Below, piece after piece: positions 33,079-42,458 of a stretch of DNA of 64,000 nt. Position numbers and translations under genes: made by a program. Under the pieces are notes generated by a model, which searched no databases, was not told where the DNA came from, and worked only from the letters and a program-made list of their open reading frames with translations. Every line of letters starts with the position of its first letter. The stretch's first letter is position 1. Source of the DNA: Shinella sp. PSBB067. Lineage in GTDB: Bacteria > Pseudomonadota > Alphaproteobacteria > Rhizobiales > Rhizobiaceae. The stretch is taken from the NCBI RefSeq assembly GCF_016839145.1, contig NZ_CP069303.1, positions 2,976,001 through 3,040,000 on the forward strand. Direction: 5' to 3'.

Positions 33079-33324
33079 CTGCGATCCTCCCGACAGTCCA
33101 GCACCAGATGCGGTCACAATAGGAAACCGCTCACAAGAGCACAAGGCGCCCCAGGGTGTTGCAAGGGATGATGGCGCTTCACGCTCCAACGGCATCTTCC
33201 GCAACGCATTGAACCAATGCGGGCCCTCGACCGCGGGATTACCGTTGATAGCGGCAAGGCACCTGGTGAAAGCATCCGACCGGCACGGGCATTGGGTTGG
33301 CAGCCGCGGGACAAGAAAAGCCCC

Positions 33325-34788
33325 TCAATACGGCGCCTCGACCTTGCCCATGGACACATAGACCGTCTTCAGCTCCGAATAGTGCTCCAGCGCGGCAAGC
33401 GAGTTCTCCCGCCCGAAGCCGGATTGCTTGGAACCGCCGAAGGGGATTTCCACGGGGCAGAGATTGTAGGTGTTGATCCAGAGCGTGCCGGCTTCGAGCC
33501 GGTCGACGACGCGGTGTGCGCGGGTGATGTCCGACGTGAAGACGCCGCCGGAGAGGCCGAACTCCGTTGCGTTGCCGCGCGCGATCACCTCTTCCTCGTC
33601 GTCGAAGCCGAGCACGCACATGACCGGTCCGAAGATCTCTTCGCGTGCGATGGTCATGGTGTCGGTGACGTCGGCAAAGACGGTCGGCTGGATGTAATAG
33701 CCGTCACCCGAAACGTCGTTCGGGATCCCGCCGCCGGTGATGAGCGTCGCGCCCTCGGCCTTGCCCTTCTCGATAAAGTCGAGGACCTTGTCGCGCTGCG
33801 CCTTCGAGACCATCGGCCCGAGCTGCGTCGCCTCGTCCATCGGATCTCCGATCAGGATTTTTTCCGTCCGCTCCTTGAGGCGCGACAGGAACTTCTCCTT
33901 GATGCCCTTCTGCACGAAGACGCGCGTGCCGTTCGAGCAGACCTGTCCGGTGGAATAGAAGTTGCCGAGCATCGCCCCGCCGATGGCGCTTTCGAGGTCG
34001 GCGTCGTCGAAGACGATGAGCGGCGACTTGCCGCCGAGTTCCATCGTCACATGCTTGAGGTCGGCGCCCGCCGCGCCCGCCACCTTCTTGCCGGTCGGCA
34101 CCGAGCCGGTCAGCGAGACCTTGGCGACATCGGGGTGGTTGACGAGCAGCGGGCCGGTCGTCCGGTCGCCCTGGATGACGTTGTAGAGCCCCTTCGGCAG
34201 GCCGGCCTCGATGAGGATTTCCGCGATCTTCAGCGCGCCGAGCGGGGTGTTCTCCGAAGGCTTGAAGACCATGGCATTGCCGCAGACGAGCGCCGGCGCG
34301 CCCTTCCAGCAGGCGATCTGCTGCGGATAGTTCCACGCGCCGATGCCGACGCACACGCCGAGCGGCACGCGCTTGGTGAAGGCGAAGTCTCCCCCGAGCG
34401 GTATGTAATCCCCGTTGAGGCCGACCGCCGCGATGCCGCCGAAGAATTCGAAGGCGTCGGCGCCCGAGGTCGGGTCGGCGACGATGGTCTCCTGGATCGG
34501 CTTGCCGGTATCGAGCGTCTCCAGCTCGGAAAGCTCGCGGTTCCTCTCGCGCATGATCTTGGCGGCGCGCTTGAGCACGCGGCCGCGGGCCGTCGGGCTC
34601 ATCGCCGCCCATTCCTTCTGCGCGCGTTTCGCCGAGGCGACGGCCTTTTCCACGATGGCGGGCGTTGCGGCATGGAGGCGCGCGATCACCTCGCCGGTGG
34701 CGGGATAGAGGCTCTCGAAGGGCGTGCCGGCAACGTCTTCCACATAGTCGCCATCGATGAAGTGCGAGGCTTTCGGTTGGGCTCTCAT
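33325..34788 (-). CDS. Betaine-aldehyde-dehydrogenase-like ALDH
   Basis: 487 residues, the exact usual length of BetB, and BetB-like throughout: [61 protein letters not shown] (general base), [17 protein letters not shown] (nucleophilic Cys). The start is the ATG at 34786-34788, one base after the hydroxyacid oxidase stop and preceded by GGGGAGAATG. It is last gene of the importer/aldolase operon. The betA, betC and betI partners are absent, so it may act on a different omega-amino or trimethylammonio aldehyde; the symbol is withheld. Confidence 0.9.
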   Translation of the reverse strand: MRAQPKASHFIDGDYVEDVAGTPFESLYPATGEVIARLHAATPAIVEKAVASAKRAQKEWAAMSPTARGRVLKRAAKIMRERNRELSELETLDTGKPIQETIVADPTSGADAFEFFGGIAAVGLNGDYIPLGGDFAFTKRVPLGVCVGIGAWNYPQQIACWKGAPALVCGNAMVFKPSENTPLGALKIAEILIEAGLPKGLYNVIQGDRTTGPLLVNHPDVAKVSLTGSVPTGKKVAGAAGADLKHVTMELGGKSPLIVFDDADLESAIGGAMLGNFYSTGQVCSNGTRVFVQKGIKEKFLSRLKERTEKILIGDPMDEATQLGPMVSKAQRDKVLDFIEKGKAEGATLITGGGIPNDVSGDGYYIQPTVFADVTDTMTIAREEIFGPVMCVLGFDDEEEVIARGNATEFGLSGGVFTSDITRAHRVVDRLEAGTLWINTYNLCPVEIPFGGSKQSGFGRENSLAALEHYSELKTVYVSMGKVEAPY

Positions 34789-34789
34789 G

Positions 34790-35983
34790 TCATTCTCCCC
34801 GCGGATAGCGTCTGGTCTGTTCAAGGCCGTCGATCATGAAGGTTTCGAGCCCGGGTCCATCAAGGTCGAGGCATCCGAGCTGCCGCATCAGGCCTGCAAG
34901 CTCGTCGTTGAATATCTCCAACGCCCGGTCGACGCCGCCCTGGCCGAGGGCCGCGGCGCCATAGAGGAAGGGCCGGCCGGAAAAGACGTAGTCCACGCCG
35001 AGGCACAGGAGCGCGAGGATGTCCGATCCCCGGCGCACGCCACCGTCGAACATCATCGGAAAATCCGCCCCCACGGCCTCGCGGATCGCCGGCAGGTAAT
35101 CGATGGAGCGCACCGCGCGATCGAACTGCCGCCCGCCGTGATTGGAGACGATGATCGCGTCCACGCCCACCTCCCGCGCAAGGCGCGCATCGTCGGGATG
35201 CATGATGCCCTTGACGACGAGCGCGCCCGGCCAGAGCTGGCGGAACCGCCTGAGATGATCCCAGGTCTGCAGCGCATAACCATGCTCAATGGAGAATTTT
35301 GCCACATCGAGCCCCGAGGCCCCCTTGGGAAGATAGGGAGCCCAGTTTTCCATGACGGGCAGGCCGCCGGTGCGAAGGTAGAGCAGCGTCCAGGCCGGAT
35401 GAAGCAAGCCGTCGAGAACGGTCCGCGCGGAAAATTTCGGCGGGATGTCGATGCCGTTGCGGATATCGCGCTCGCGCCTGGCCGCCACGGGAATGTCCAC
35501 CGTGATCACTAGCGCACCGCAGCCGCAGGCCCTGGCGCGGCGGATCATGTCGGCGTTGATGGCATCGTCGGCGGTCGTATAGAGCTGATACCAGAGGTTT
35601 CCGCCGGCGATCTCCGCGGCCGTCTCCATCGAGGCGACGCTGACGCCGGACATGATGTAGGGCACGTCATGCCGCTTCGCCGTCCGCGCGAAGAAGAGCT
35701 CCGCCTGCGGCCGGAACAACCCCGCATAGCCCATCGGCGCAATACCCAGCGGCCCGCCGAAATCGCGGCCGAGCAGGCGCTTGGAGATCGAGCAGGCGCT
35801 CACATCGCGCAGATAGCGCGGCAGAAAGCGGAAGCGCTGGAAGGCGTCCCTGTTCTCGCGCAGGCCCAGCTCGTCGCCCGCTCCGCCGGCAATCCAGTCG
35901 TAGAGCATCTTCGGAAGGTAGCGCCTGGCCGAGCGCTCCAGGTCGCCAGTATTCACGATCTTGTCGGGCGGCAGCTTGAACAT
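34790..35983 (-). CDS. FMN-dependent alpha-hydroxyacid oxidase/dehydrogenase (LldD family)
   Basis: 397 residues. It begins with the family N-terminus ([26 protein letters not shown]), then [36 protein letters not shown], and the catalytic [16 protein letters not shown] with the active-site His and Arg. [12 protein letters not shown] binds the FMN phosphate. It oxidises L-2-hydroxyacids to 2-oxoacids. It lies between a D-2-hydroxyacid-type flavoprotein and the ALDH, so the operon can oxidise both stereoisomers. Confidence 0.92.
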   Translation of the reverse strand: MFKLPPDKIVNTGDLERSARRYLPKMLYDWIAGGAGDELGLRENRDAFQRFRFLPRYLRDVSACSISKRLLGRDFGGPLGIAPMGYAGLFRPQAELFFARTAKRHDVPYIMSGVSVASMETAAEIAGGNLWYQLYTTADDAINADMIRRARACGCGALVITVDIPVAARRERDIRNGIDIPPKFSARTVLDGLLHPAWTLLYLRTGGLPVMENWAPYLPKGASGLDVAKFSIEHGYALQTWDHLRRFRQLWPGALVVKGIMHPDDARLAREVGVDAIIVSNHGGRQFDRAVRSIDYLPAIREAVGADFPMMFDGGVRRGSDILALLCLGVDYVFSGRPFLYGAAALGQGGVDRALEIFNDELAGLMRQLGCLDLDGPGLETFMIDGLEQTRRYPRGE

Positions 35984-36043
35984 CGTCTTCCACGGGCGGG
36001 TTCGAAATCGGGAGCGTCCAGCCTTCGAGGCCTCATCGGCACG

Positions 36044-37417
36044 TCAGATGACCTTGCCGGGATTGAGGATCCCCTTCGGGTCGAGCGCCTGCTTCAGCAC
36101 CCTCATGGTGGCGATCTCCGCCGCCGTGCGGGAATGGTGCAGATAATCACGCTTGGCAAGGCCGATGCCGTGCTCGGCGGAAATCGACCCGCCGTAGCCG
36201 GAAATCAGTTCGTAGACGAGCCTGCGGACCTCGCCCTTGCCCTCTGGCGTGGCAAGGCCCGTCGTGACATGCAGGTTGCCGTCGCCGAGATGGCCGAGAA
36301 CGTGAAGGCCGAGATTGCCCGGCACCTCCTCGTTCAGGCGGCGTTCGACCTCGCTCACGAAAGCTTCCATGCTTGCGACCGGAAGGGACACGTCGAAATC
36401 GATCATGGTCTTGAAAAGCTGCATCTCGGCCTCGAAATCCTCGCGGATCCTCCACAGCTCCTGCCGCTGGCGCGAGGAGGCTGCGATGACCGCGTCGGCG
36501 ACCAGCCCGTCCTCGATGGCCCGGCCGACGACCGTCTCGAAGAGCGCGGCATCCGCCTCCGCCTCGAAACCCTCGGATTCGCACAGGATGTAGAACGGAT
36601 AGCGGCCCTCGATGGGCGAACGGCTGTTCAAAACCGCATCGACGTTGAAATGGAAGAACTCGGCCCACATGATCTCGAAGGAGGAGAGCGTGCCATTGAG
36701 GTCCCGGCGCATCAGGCCGAGGGTCTCGGCCACGGCCTCGAAGGTCTCGAAGGCGAGCAGCGCGGTGTTGACCGATTGCGGCGCGGGATGCAGCCTGAGC
36801 ACGGCCCGCGTGATGACGCCGAGCGTGCCCTCCGAGCCGATGAACAGGTGCTTGAGGTCGTAGCCGGTATTGTCCTTCACAAACGAAGAGAGATGGCTCA
36901 GCACCGTTCCGTCGGCCAGCACGCATTCGAGGCCGAGCACCTGGTCGCGCGCGACCCCGTAGCGAAGGGCCTGGAAGCCGCCGGCATTGGTGGAGAGCGC
37001 CCCGCCCAGCGTCGCGCTGCCCCGCGCGCCGAAATCGAGGCCGAAGCGCAGGCCGTCCGTGGCGCAGCGCTGCTGGATGGTCTCGATGATCGCGCCGGCG
37101 CCGACCTCGACGGTCATCCCCTGCCGGTCCGGCGCGGCGATGTCGTTGAGGCGCTCGAGCGAGACGAGCAGCGTCTCGCCGGTCGATTGCGTCGCGCCGA
37201 CGAGGTTGGTGCGCCCGCCCTCGACGATGACCGGCTGGCCTTCCTGGTGGCAGAGCGCAAGCAGGGCGGAGAGCTCCTGCACGTCCTTCGGCTTTGCCAG
37301 CCCCAGCGCCGCGGTCGGCGTGTGGACCCAGAAATCCTGCGGCCGGCCCGAAAGCGCCGCGCCGTCCACGACGTGGCGCTCGCCCACGATCCGCCTTACA
37401 TCGTCGAGATCGACCAT
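36044..37417 (-). CDS. FAD-linked oxidase, D-2-hydroxyacid dehydrogenase (GlcD-like)
   Basis: 457 residues. The PCMH FAD domain has PVIVEGGRTNLVGATQST and SATLGGALSTNAGGFQALRYG, and the C-terminal oxidase domain has HVLGHLGDGNLHV and SAEHGIGLAKRDYL. Typical substrates are D-lactate, glycolate or D-2-hydroxyglutarate. No separate GlcE or GlcF subunits are nearby, so it should work alone or pass electrons to an ETF. The ATG at 37415-37417 has AAAGGTAGGG upstream. It is four bases after the aldolase stop. Confidence 0.9.
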   Translation of the reverse strand: MVDLDDVRRIVGERHVVDGAALSGRPQDFWVHTPTAALGLAKPKDVQELSALLALCHQEGQPVIVEGGRTNLVGATQSTGETLLVSLERLNDIAAPDRQGMTVEVGAGAIIETIQQRCATDGLRFGLDFGARGSATLGGALSTNAGGFQALRYGVARDQVLGLECVLADGTVLSHLSSFVKDNTGYDLKHLFIGSEGTLGVITRAVLRLHPAPQSVNTALLAFETFEAVAETLGLMRRDLNGTLSSFEIMWAEFFHFNVDAVLNSRSPIEGRYPFYILCESEGFEAEADAALFETVVGRAIEDGLVADAVIAASSRQRQELWRIREDFEAEMQLFKTMIDFDVSLPVASMEAFVSEVERRLNEEVPGNLGLHVLGHLGDGNLHVTTGLATPEGKGEVRRLVYELISGYGGSISAEHGIGLAKRDYLHHSRTAAEIATMRVLKQALDPKGILNPGKVI

Positions 37418-37421
37418 TTCC

Positions 37422-38201
37422 CTACCTTTCCGCGATGGCGGCCAGTTCACCGACAAGGCTGCGTCCGGATGCCTGGATGAAGCCCATGTCGGAGCCGACC
37501 GTGAAAAGCGAATAGCCCATATCGATCAGATCGGGAATGAGCGACGTGTTCGGTGCATCGATGGCGGCGCGCTTTCCGGCCTTTCTCGCGGCCCCGGCGA
37601 CGCGGGCCAGCACACCGCGCAGTTCGCCGTCGAAGCGGCCGATCGGCAGCCCGAGGGAGCTTGCAAGGTCGGCGGGCCCGACGAACAGGACGTCGAATCC
37701 CTCCACGGCGAGGATCTCCTCGACATTGGCGAGCCCCTGCCCGCTTTCGAGCTGCAGGATCAGCGTCGTCGCGTCGTTGGCGTCCGCGAGATAGGCCCCG
37801 AAGTCGTCATAGTAGCCCGAGGCGCGCCAGGGGCCGATGCCGCGCGTGCCCGCCGGGGCATACCGGCAATGGGAAACGACGGCGCGGGCTTCCTCCGCGC
37901 TCTCGATCATCGGCACCATGATGCCGGAGACGCCCGCATCGAGCGCCGCCTTGATGTCGTCCGGCGATTTCCAGCGCGTGCGGAAGATGGTCGGCGCGCC
38001 GTGCAGTTCGGCCGCCGGCAGCAGGCTTGCGAGCGCGTTCACGTCGATCGGCGAATGCTCGCCGTCGAGGAGCAGGAAATCGAACCGCGTCCGCGCCGTC
38101 AGTTCGATGACGATGGGATGGGGAATTCCAACCCAGGTGCCGAAGACCGGCTTTTCGGCGGAAAGCCGCGCTTTCAGGCGCTTGGCCAGGGGAAGTGACA
38201 T
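37422..38201 (-). CDS. HpcH/HpaI-family class II aldolase
   Basis: 259 residues. FDFLLLDGEHSPIDVNAL holds the catalytic acid-His pair, VPMIESAEEA follows, LILQLESGQGLANVEEI carries the metal-binding Glu, and VLFVGPADLASSLGLP the metal-binding Asp. These enzymes split 4-hydroxy-2-oxoacids into pyruvate (or another 2-oxoacid) and an aldehyde using a divalent metal. The start is given at 38199-38201 (AAAGAG upstream); an ATG at 38219 directly after the permease stop is possible. Its aldehyde product would be oxidised by the operon's ALDH. Confidence 0.9.
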   Translation of the reverse strand: MSLPLAKRLKARLSAEKPVFGTWVGIPHPIVIELTARTRFDFLLLDGEHSPIDVNALASLLPAAELHGAPTIFRTRWKSPDDIKAALDAGVSGIMVPMIESAEEARAVVSHCRYAPAGTRGIGPWRASGYYDDFGAYLADANDATTLILQLESGQGLANVEEILAVEGFDVLFVGPADLASSLGLPIGRFDGELRGVLARVAGAARKAGKRAAIDAPNTSLIPDLIDMGYSLFTVGSDMGFIQASGRSLVGELAAIAER

Positions 38202-38219
38202 GATGCGTGCTCTTTGCAT

Positions 38220-39050
38220 TCAGGATTTGCGGAAGGCGGTGTTGTCCCCGCTCCTGCCCGACAGGCGGGCGAAGACCTTGGTGATAACAACGGCAAGGAC
38301 GATGTAGATCGCGGAGATGAGGAGGAGGGGTTCATAGGTCAGGTAGGTCTGCTGGCGCACCTGCGCGGCGACCGAATAGACGTCGATCACCGTGATCGTC
38401 GCGACCAGCGGGGTCGCCTTGAGCTGGAGGATCGTCTCGCCGGCGAGCGTCGGCATCGCCCGCCGGAAGGCCTGCGGCAGCCAGATGCGGCGGAAGGTCA
38501 GGAAGCCGGACATTCCATAGGCCCGCGCCGCGTCGAGCTGGCCCTTGGGCACGCCCTTGAACGCGCCGCGGAAGACCTCGCCCTCATAGGCCGCGTAGGA
38601 CAGCGTCAGCCCGAGGAACGCATAGGGCCAGGCCTGCCGGAGGATCGGCCACAGCGCCGAGTCGCGGATCCAGGGGAACTGCGGGAACAGCGAGCCGAGG
38701 CCGTAATAGAGCAGCCAGAGCTGGAGCAGCAGCGGCGTTCCCCGGATGACGGTGCAGAACGCACGCGCCGGCAGCGCAAGCCATTTCGGGCCGACGACCT
38801 GCACCAGGCCGATGGGGATCGCCAGCAGCATGCCGAGCGAGGCGGTGACGACCACCAGCAGCACCGTCATGAAGAGCCCGCGGATGAGGAGCGGGTAATA
38901 ATCGCCGAGCCAGTCCCAGCGCATGCGCAAGGCGGCATAGGCGGCAAGGACGATCGCCGCGACGATGGGCGTCAGCGTGCCGGCATCCAGACGCAGGCGA
39001 CTGAACCCGGCCTTGCCGCCGCGGGCCATCTCATCCGACCGGCTAGACAT
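38220..39050 (-). CDS. Polar amino-acid-type ABC permease (HisM-like)
   Basis: 276 residues. It has an N-terminal helix, then YYPLLIRGLFMTVLLVVVTASLGMLLAIPIGLVQ and the coupling loop GAFKGVPKGQLDAARAYGMSGFLTFRRIWLPQAFRRAMP, the EAA-type signature of amino-acid permeases. The start overlaps the stop of the other permease by eight bases. The N-terminal extension before the first core helix makes it longer than typical 220-240-residue members. Confidence 0.9.
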   Translation of the reverse strand: MSSRSDEMARGGKAGFSRLRLDAGTLTPIVAAIVLAAYAALRMRWDWLGDYYPLLIRGLFMTVLLVVVTASLGMLLAIPIGLVQVVGPKWLALPARAFCTVIRGTPLLLQLWLLYYGLGSLFPQFPWIRDSALWPILRQAWPYAFLGLTLSYAAYEGEVFRGAFKGVPKGQLDAARAYGMSGFLTFRRIWLPQAFRRAMPTLAGETILQLKATPLVATITVIDVYSVAAQVRQQTYLTYEPLLLISAIYIVLAVVITKVFARLSGRSGDNTAFRKS

Positions 39051-39762
39051 GCGCCACGCCCTTCGTCGCCCAGGCTTCGAGCCGGCGGGAGAGGAGATTG
39101 GAGAGCATCGTCGCAAGCAGGTACATGCAGCCGGCGGCGATGAAGAAGGTGAAATAGGCCTTCGTGGTGCCCGCCGCCTGGCGGGTGACCTGGGTGAGCT
39201 CGCCGAAGCCGAGCACGGCGAGCAGCGCCGTGTCCTTCATCGCGATCAGCCAGAGATTGGAAAGCCCCGGCAGGGCGAAGGGAAGCATCGCCGGCAGCGT
39301 GATGCGCCGGAGCGTCAGCCAGGACGACATGCCATAGGCATGCGCCGCCTCGATCTGGCCGTAGGGGATGGACAGGATCGCGCCGCGGATCACCTCGGTG
39401 GAATAGGCGCCCTGGACGACGCCCAGCACGATGATGCCGGCAAACGCCCCGTTGAAGTCGATCTTCGCCTGGCCGAGCGCGGTGAGCACGCCGTTGATGA
39501 GGTCGGCGCCGGCGAAATAGACGATGAGGATCAGCACCAGCTCGGGCACCGAGCGGACGATCGTCGTATAGAGGTCGAGGGCCTGCCGCGTCACCGCGCC
39601 GCCGGCAAGCTTGCCGAGCGCGCCCGCAATGCCGATGACGAGGCCAAGGGCGAACGCGCCGAGCGCGATGGTCAGGGAGCGCGCCAGCCCGACGAGCATG
39701 GCGCTGCCCCATCCCCCCGCCGTCAGCAGCTCGACGCTTGCCGCGGCGGGAGACCAGATCAT
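39043..39762 (-). CDS. Polar amino-acid-type ABC permease (HisQ-like)
   Basis: 239 residues. AMLVGLARSLTIALGAFALGLVIG forms the first core helices, TTIVRSVPELVLILIVYFAG is typical of HisQ, and GAILSIPYGQIEAAHAYGMSSWLTLRRITLPAMLPFALPG is the EAA loop. It pairs with the HisM-like permease to form the membrane channel. It lies 66 bp after the binding-protein gene. Confidence 0.92.
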   Translation of the reverse strand: MIWSPAAASVELLTAGGWGSAMLVGLARSLTIALGAFALGLVIGIAGALGKLAGGAVTRQALDLYTTIVRSVPELVLILIVYFAGADLINGVLTALGQAKIDFNGAFAGIIVLGVVQGAYSTEVIRGAILSIPYGQIEAAHAYGMSSWLTLRRITLPAMLPFALPGLSNLWLIAMKDTALLAVLGFGELTQVTRQAAGTTKAYFTFFIAAGCMYLLATMLSNLLSRRLEAWATKGVAHV

Positions 39763-39828
39763 GTCGAACAGGTCGTTAATCGTCGTTCTCCAGCATCGAT
39801 GCGTGGAAAGGCGAACTCGGCCGCAGCC

Positions 39829-40605
39829 TCATTCGCCGCCGTAGATGTCGAAGTCGAAGTACTTCTTGGTGATGGCGTCATAGGTGCCGTTCTTGCGGAT
39901 CGCGGCGATGGCCTCGTTGATCTTCGCCTTGAACTCCGGCTCGTCCTTGCGCATGCCGACGCCGTAGCCCTCGCCGAGGGTCGCCGGATCGCGCTTGAGG
40001 ACACCCTTGGATTCGCAGCATTCGCCGGACGACGACTTGAGGAACTCGTTCATGGCGACCACGCCGTCGATCACCACGTCGATGCGGCCGGCGGCAAGGT
40101 CCTGGTAGGCCTCGTCCTGGGTGTTGTAGCCGCGGATTTCCGAGGCATTCGCGGCGAAGTTCTTCTCCGCATAGGCCTGCTGGCCGGTCGAGACCTGCAC
40201 GCCGATGACCTTGCCGTCCATGCTCTCCGGCGTCGTGTCGATGGCGGCGGACTTGGCCGCGACGACGACGGTCGGCACCTCGTAATACTTGTCGGAGAAG
40301 TCGATGACCTTGCGGCGCTCGTCGTTGATGCGCATGGAGTTCATGATCATGTCGATCTTGCCGCCGAGCAGCGCGGGGATGATCCCCTCCCAGGCGACGG
40401 GCACGCGCTCGCAGTCGAGCTTGGCCTCGGCGCAGACGGCGTCGATGATCTCGACTTCCCAGCCCGTCCAGTTGCCGTTCGCATCCGCCACCCAGAACGG
40501 CGGATAGGGCTCCGGCGCAAAGCCGACGCGGGTCTTTTCAGCATGGGCCGTCCCGGCCATCGCAAGCACCGCGCCGGCGACCAGCCCCAGTATGGATTTC
40601 TTCAT
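39829..40605 (-). CDS. Periplasmic solute-binding protein, polar amino-acid family
   Basis: 258 residues with a signal peptide (MKKSILGLVAGAVLAMAGTAHA, cut before EKT). PEPYPPFWVADANGNWTGWEVEI and AWEGIIPALLGGKIDMIMNSMRINDERRKVIDFSDKYYE follow the family-3 pattern; the C-terminus is TYDAITKKYFDFDIYGGE. A Cys-Cys pair (SSSGECCESKG) could form a disulfide with nothing else nearby, and the same CC feature occurs in the binding protein at 56203. AAAAAGGGG precedes the ATG. Ligand probably a zwitterionic compound. Confidence 0.92.
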   Translation of the reverse strand: MKKSILGLVAGAVLAMAGTAHAEKTRVGFAPEPYPPFWVADANGNWTGWEVEIIDAVCAEAKLDCERVPVAWEGIIPALLGGKIDMIMNSMRINDERRKVIDFSDKYYEVPTVVVAAKSAAIDTTPESMDGKVIGVQVSTGQQAYAEKNFAANASEIRGYNTQDEAYQDLAAGRIDVVIDGVVAMNEFLKSSSGECCESKGVLKRDPATLGEGYGVGMRKDEPEFKAKINEAIAAIRKNGTYDAITKKYFDFDIYGGE

Positions 40606-40629
40606 TTCATTCCCCTTTTTGTTGGAAGA

Positions 40630-41391
40630 CTAGTTGAAATTGCCCAGGAACCGCGCAAGGCGCTCGGACCTGGGATTGCCGAAGACCTCGGCCGGCGCCC
40701 CCGCCTCCTCGACACGGCCGCCGTGGAGGAAGAGGACCTCGGAGGACACTTCGCGGGCGAAGGACATTTCATGCGTGACGAGGATCATCGTCCTGCCCTC
40801 CTCGGCGAGCGCTCGGATGACCTTCAGCACCTCGCCGACGAGTTCGGGGTCCAGCGCCGAGGTCGGCTCGTCGAACAGCATGGCGAGCGGCTGCACCGCC
40901 AGCGCCCGTGCGATGGCCCCGCGCTGCTGCTGGCCGCCGGACAGGAAGGCCGGGTAGGCATCGCGCTTGTCGTAGAGGCCGACGCGCTCCAGCAGCCGCA
41001 GACCCTCGTCGACCGCCTGCTTGCGCTCGACGCCGAGCACGTGGACGGGTGCCTCGATGACGTTCTCGATGAGCGTCATGTGGCTCCACAGGTTGAAGCT
41101 CTGGAAGACCATCGCCAGCCGGGCGCGGATGCGGCGCATCTGCGCCTTCGACGCCGGCTCCATGTTGCCGTGGCCATCGGGCTTGAAGGCGATCGCCTCG
41201 CCGTCGACGCGGATCCTGCCGCCGGTCGGATGCTCCAGGCAGTTAAGACAGCGAAGGAGGGTCGACTTGCCCGAGCCGCTGCCGCCGATCAGCGAGATCA
41301 CGTCGCCCTTGTTGGCGGTGAGGCTGACATCGCGCAGGACTTCGAGATTGCCGAACGACTTGCGAATCCCTTCCGCGTGAAGCATCTCCAT
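40630..41391 (-). CDS. Polar amino-acid-type ABC importer ATPase (HisP-like)
   Basis: 253 residues. Walker A GGSGSGKST (about 37-45), Q-loop VFQSFNLWSHMTLIENVIEAP, signature LSGGQQQRGAIARAL, Walker B AMLFDEPTSALD and H-loop VTHEM are all intact. It is first gene of the minus-strand operon, divergent from the LysR gene. A second ATG two codons in has better ribosome spacing and may be the true start. Confidence 0.94.
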   Translation of the reverse strand: MEMLHAEGIRKSFGNLEVLRDVSLTANKGDVISLIGGSGSGKSTLLRCLNCLEHPTGGRIRVDGEAIAFKPDGHGNMEPASKAQMRRIRARLAMVFQSFNLWSHMTLIENVIEAPVHVLGVERKQAVDEGLRLLERVGLYDKRDAYPAFLSGGQQQRGAIARALAVQPLAMLFDEPTSALDPELVGEVLKVIRALAEEGRTMILVTHEMSFAREVSSEVLFLHGGRVEEAGAPAEVFGNPRSERLARFLGNFN

Positions 41392-41449
41392 CCTCGGCCG
41401 CCCTCCCGATCAGCGCGCTATCCTGCAAACAGGATTTGACTGTCGAAGA

Positions 41450-41484
41450 TTGCTAGTGCAAAGAAGCCGGGCTGTGACTAGCAA
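41450..41484. promoter_or_regulatory. Inverted repeat between ABC operon and LysR gene
   Basis: TTGCTAGT and ACTAGCAA are perfect 8-bp inverted arms separated by 19 bases, in the 122-bp divergent promoter region. The long spacing is like the two half-site regions bound by a LysR tetramer. The right arm is 29 bp before the LysR start. Confidence 0.55.
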
Positions 41485-41513
41485 AAAAACTCACATTTGA
41501 TTGAATTCAGCTC

Positions 41514-42443
41514 ATGCGAGACATGCGTCGCTTCATCCCCTCGGGGAACCTGCTCTATGTGTTCGACGCCGCCGCGCGGCTCGAGAGCTTCACGAAGGCC
41601 TCCGAGGAACTGAACGTCACGCCGGCGGCGATCAGCCATGCGATACGCCAGCTCGAGACCGGGCTCGGCGCCTCGCTGTTCCACCGCAAGCACCGGCAGT
41701 TGCAGCTCACCGACGACGGGGAAAAGCTCTACCGCTCGGTGGAAGGCGGGCTGGACCAGATCGAGCGCACCGCGGTGGAGATCCATTCGACGGCGGCCTC
41801 CGACATCAAGGTCTACGCCTCGATCACCGTCGGCACCTACTGGCTCCTGCCGCGCATCTCCACCTATCCGGGCAACGATGCGCGCATCGAGATGCAGCTC
41901 TACAATTCCGACAAGAAGCTCGAACTGCCGGCCGACGGCGTCTCCATGGCGATCACCAACGGGCGGGTGGACTGGCCGGGCTACGAGGTCCTGCCCTTCA
42001 CGCGCGAGACGATGTTCCCGGTATGCAGCCCCGCCTATCTGGAAAAGCACGGGCCGGTATCATCGCTCGACGCGCTGCCCGCACACAATCTCCTCCACCT
42101 CGACAGCCACTATCACGAGGGCGCGACGTGGCGGGAGTTCCTGGCGCATTACGGCGTGGACTATGCCGTGCCGGGGGGCGTCTCGACATTCAACAACTAT
42201 ATCCTCGTCGTTCACGCCGTCCTGTCCGGCGCGGGGATCGGCCTCGGCTGGCAGCATTCCGTCGGCGACCTGGTCACCGCCGGCGCCCTGGTCCGCCCGC
42301 TGGACGAAACCCAGACAACCAGCAACGATTTCCTGCTGGTTTACAGAAAAGGGCGCCCTCTGACCCCGAGAGCCGCCGCCGTACGCGACTGGCTCCTGAG
42401 CCTTGGTTCGCTTGAACCATTGCATCGTGATTTGAAGGACTGA
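41514..42443 (+). CDS. LysR-family regulator (GcvA-like)
   Basis: 309 residues. N-terminal HTH: RLESFTKASEELNVTPAAISHAIRQLETGLGASLFHRKHRQLQLT, with GcvA-type spacing. The substrate domain follows, with DIKVYASITVGTYWLLPRI and AHNLLHLDSHYHEGATWREFL. It is divergent from the importer/aldolase operon, which it most likely activates in response to the imported compound. It converges with the aldehyde dehydrogenase gene 15 bp away. Confidence 0.93.
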   Translation: MRDMRRFIPSGNLLYVFDAAARLESFTKASEELNVTPAAISHAIRQLETGLGASLFHRKHRQLQLTDDGEKLYRSVEGGLDQIERTAVEIHSTAASDIKVYASITVGTYWLLPRISTYPGNDARIEMQLYNSDKKLELPADGVSMAITNGRVDWPGYEVLPFTRETMFPVCSPAYLEKHGPVSSLDALPAHNLLHLDSHYHEGATWREFLAHYGVDYAVPGGVSTFNNYILVVHAVLSGAGIGLGWQHSVGDLVTAGALVRPLDETQTTSNDFLLVYRKGRPLTPRAAAVRDWLLSLGSLEPLHRDLKD

Positions 42444-42458
42444 ACCCGTCTGGTGCCG

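Noticed and set aside
33325..34788. Calling a betaine biosynthesis (bet) operon
   Set aside because: No choline dehydrogenase, choline sulfatase or choline transporter is adjacent; the BetB-like enzyme sits in an aldolase/hydroxyacid operon.
38965..41439. An 824-codon plus-strand open frame opposite the ABC importer genes; a similar one lies at 46439-48688
   Set aside because: Antisense to genes with complete family motifs; stop-poor because of high GC at third positions.
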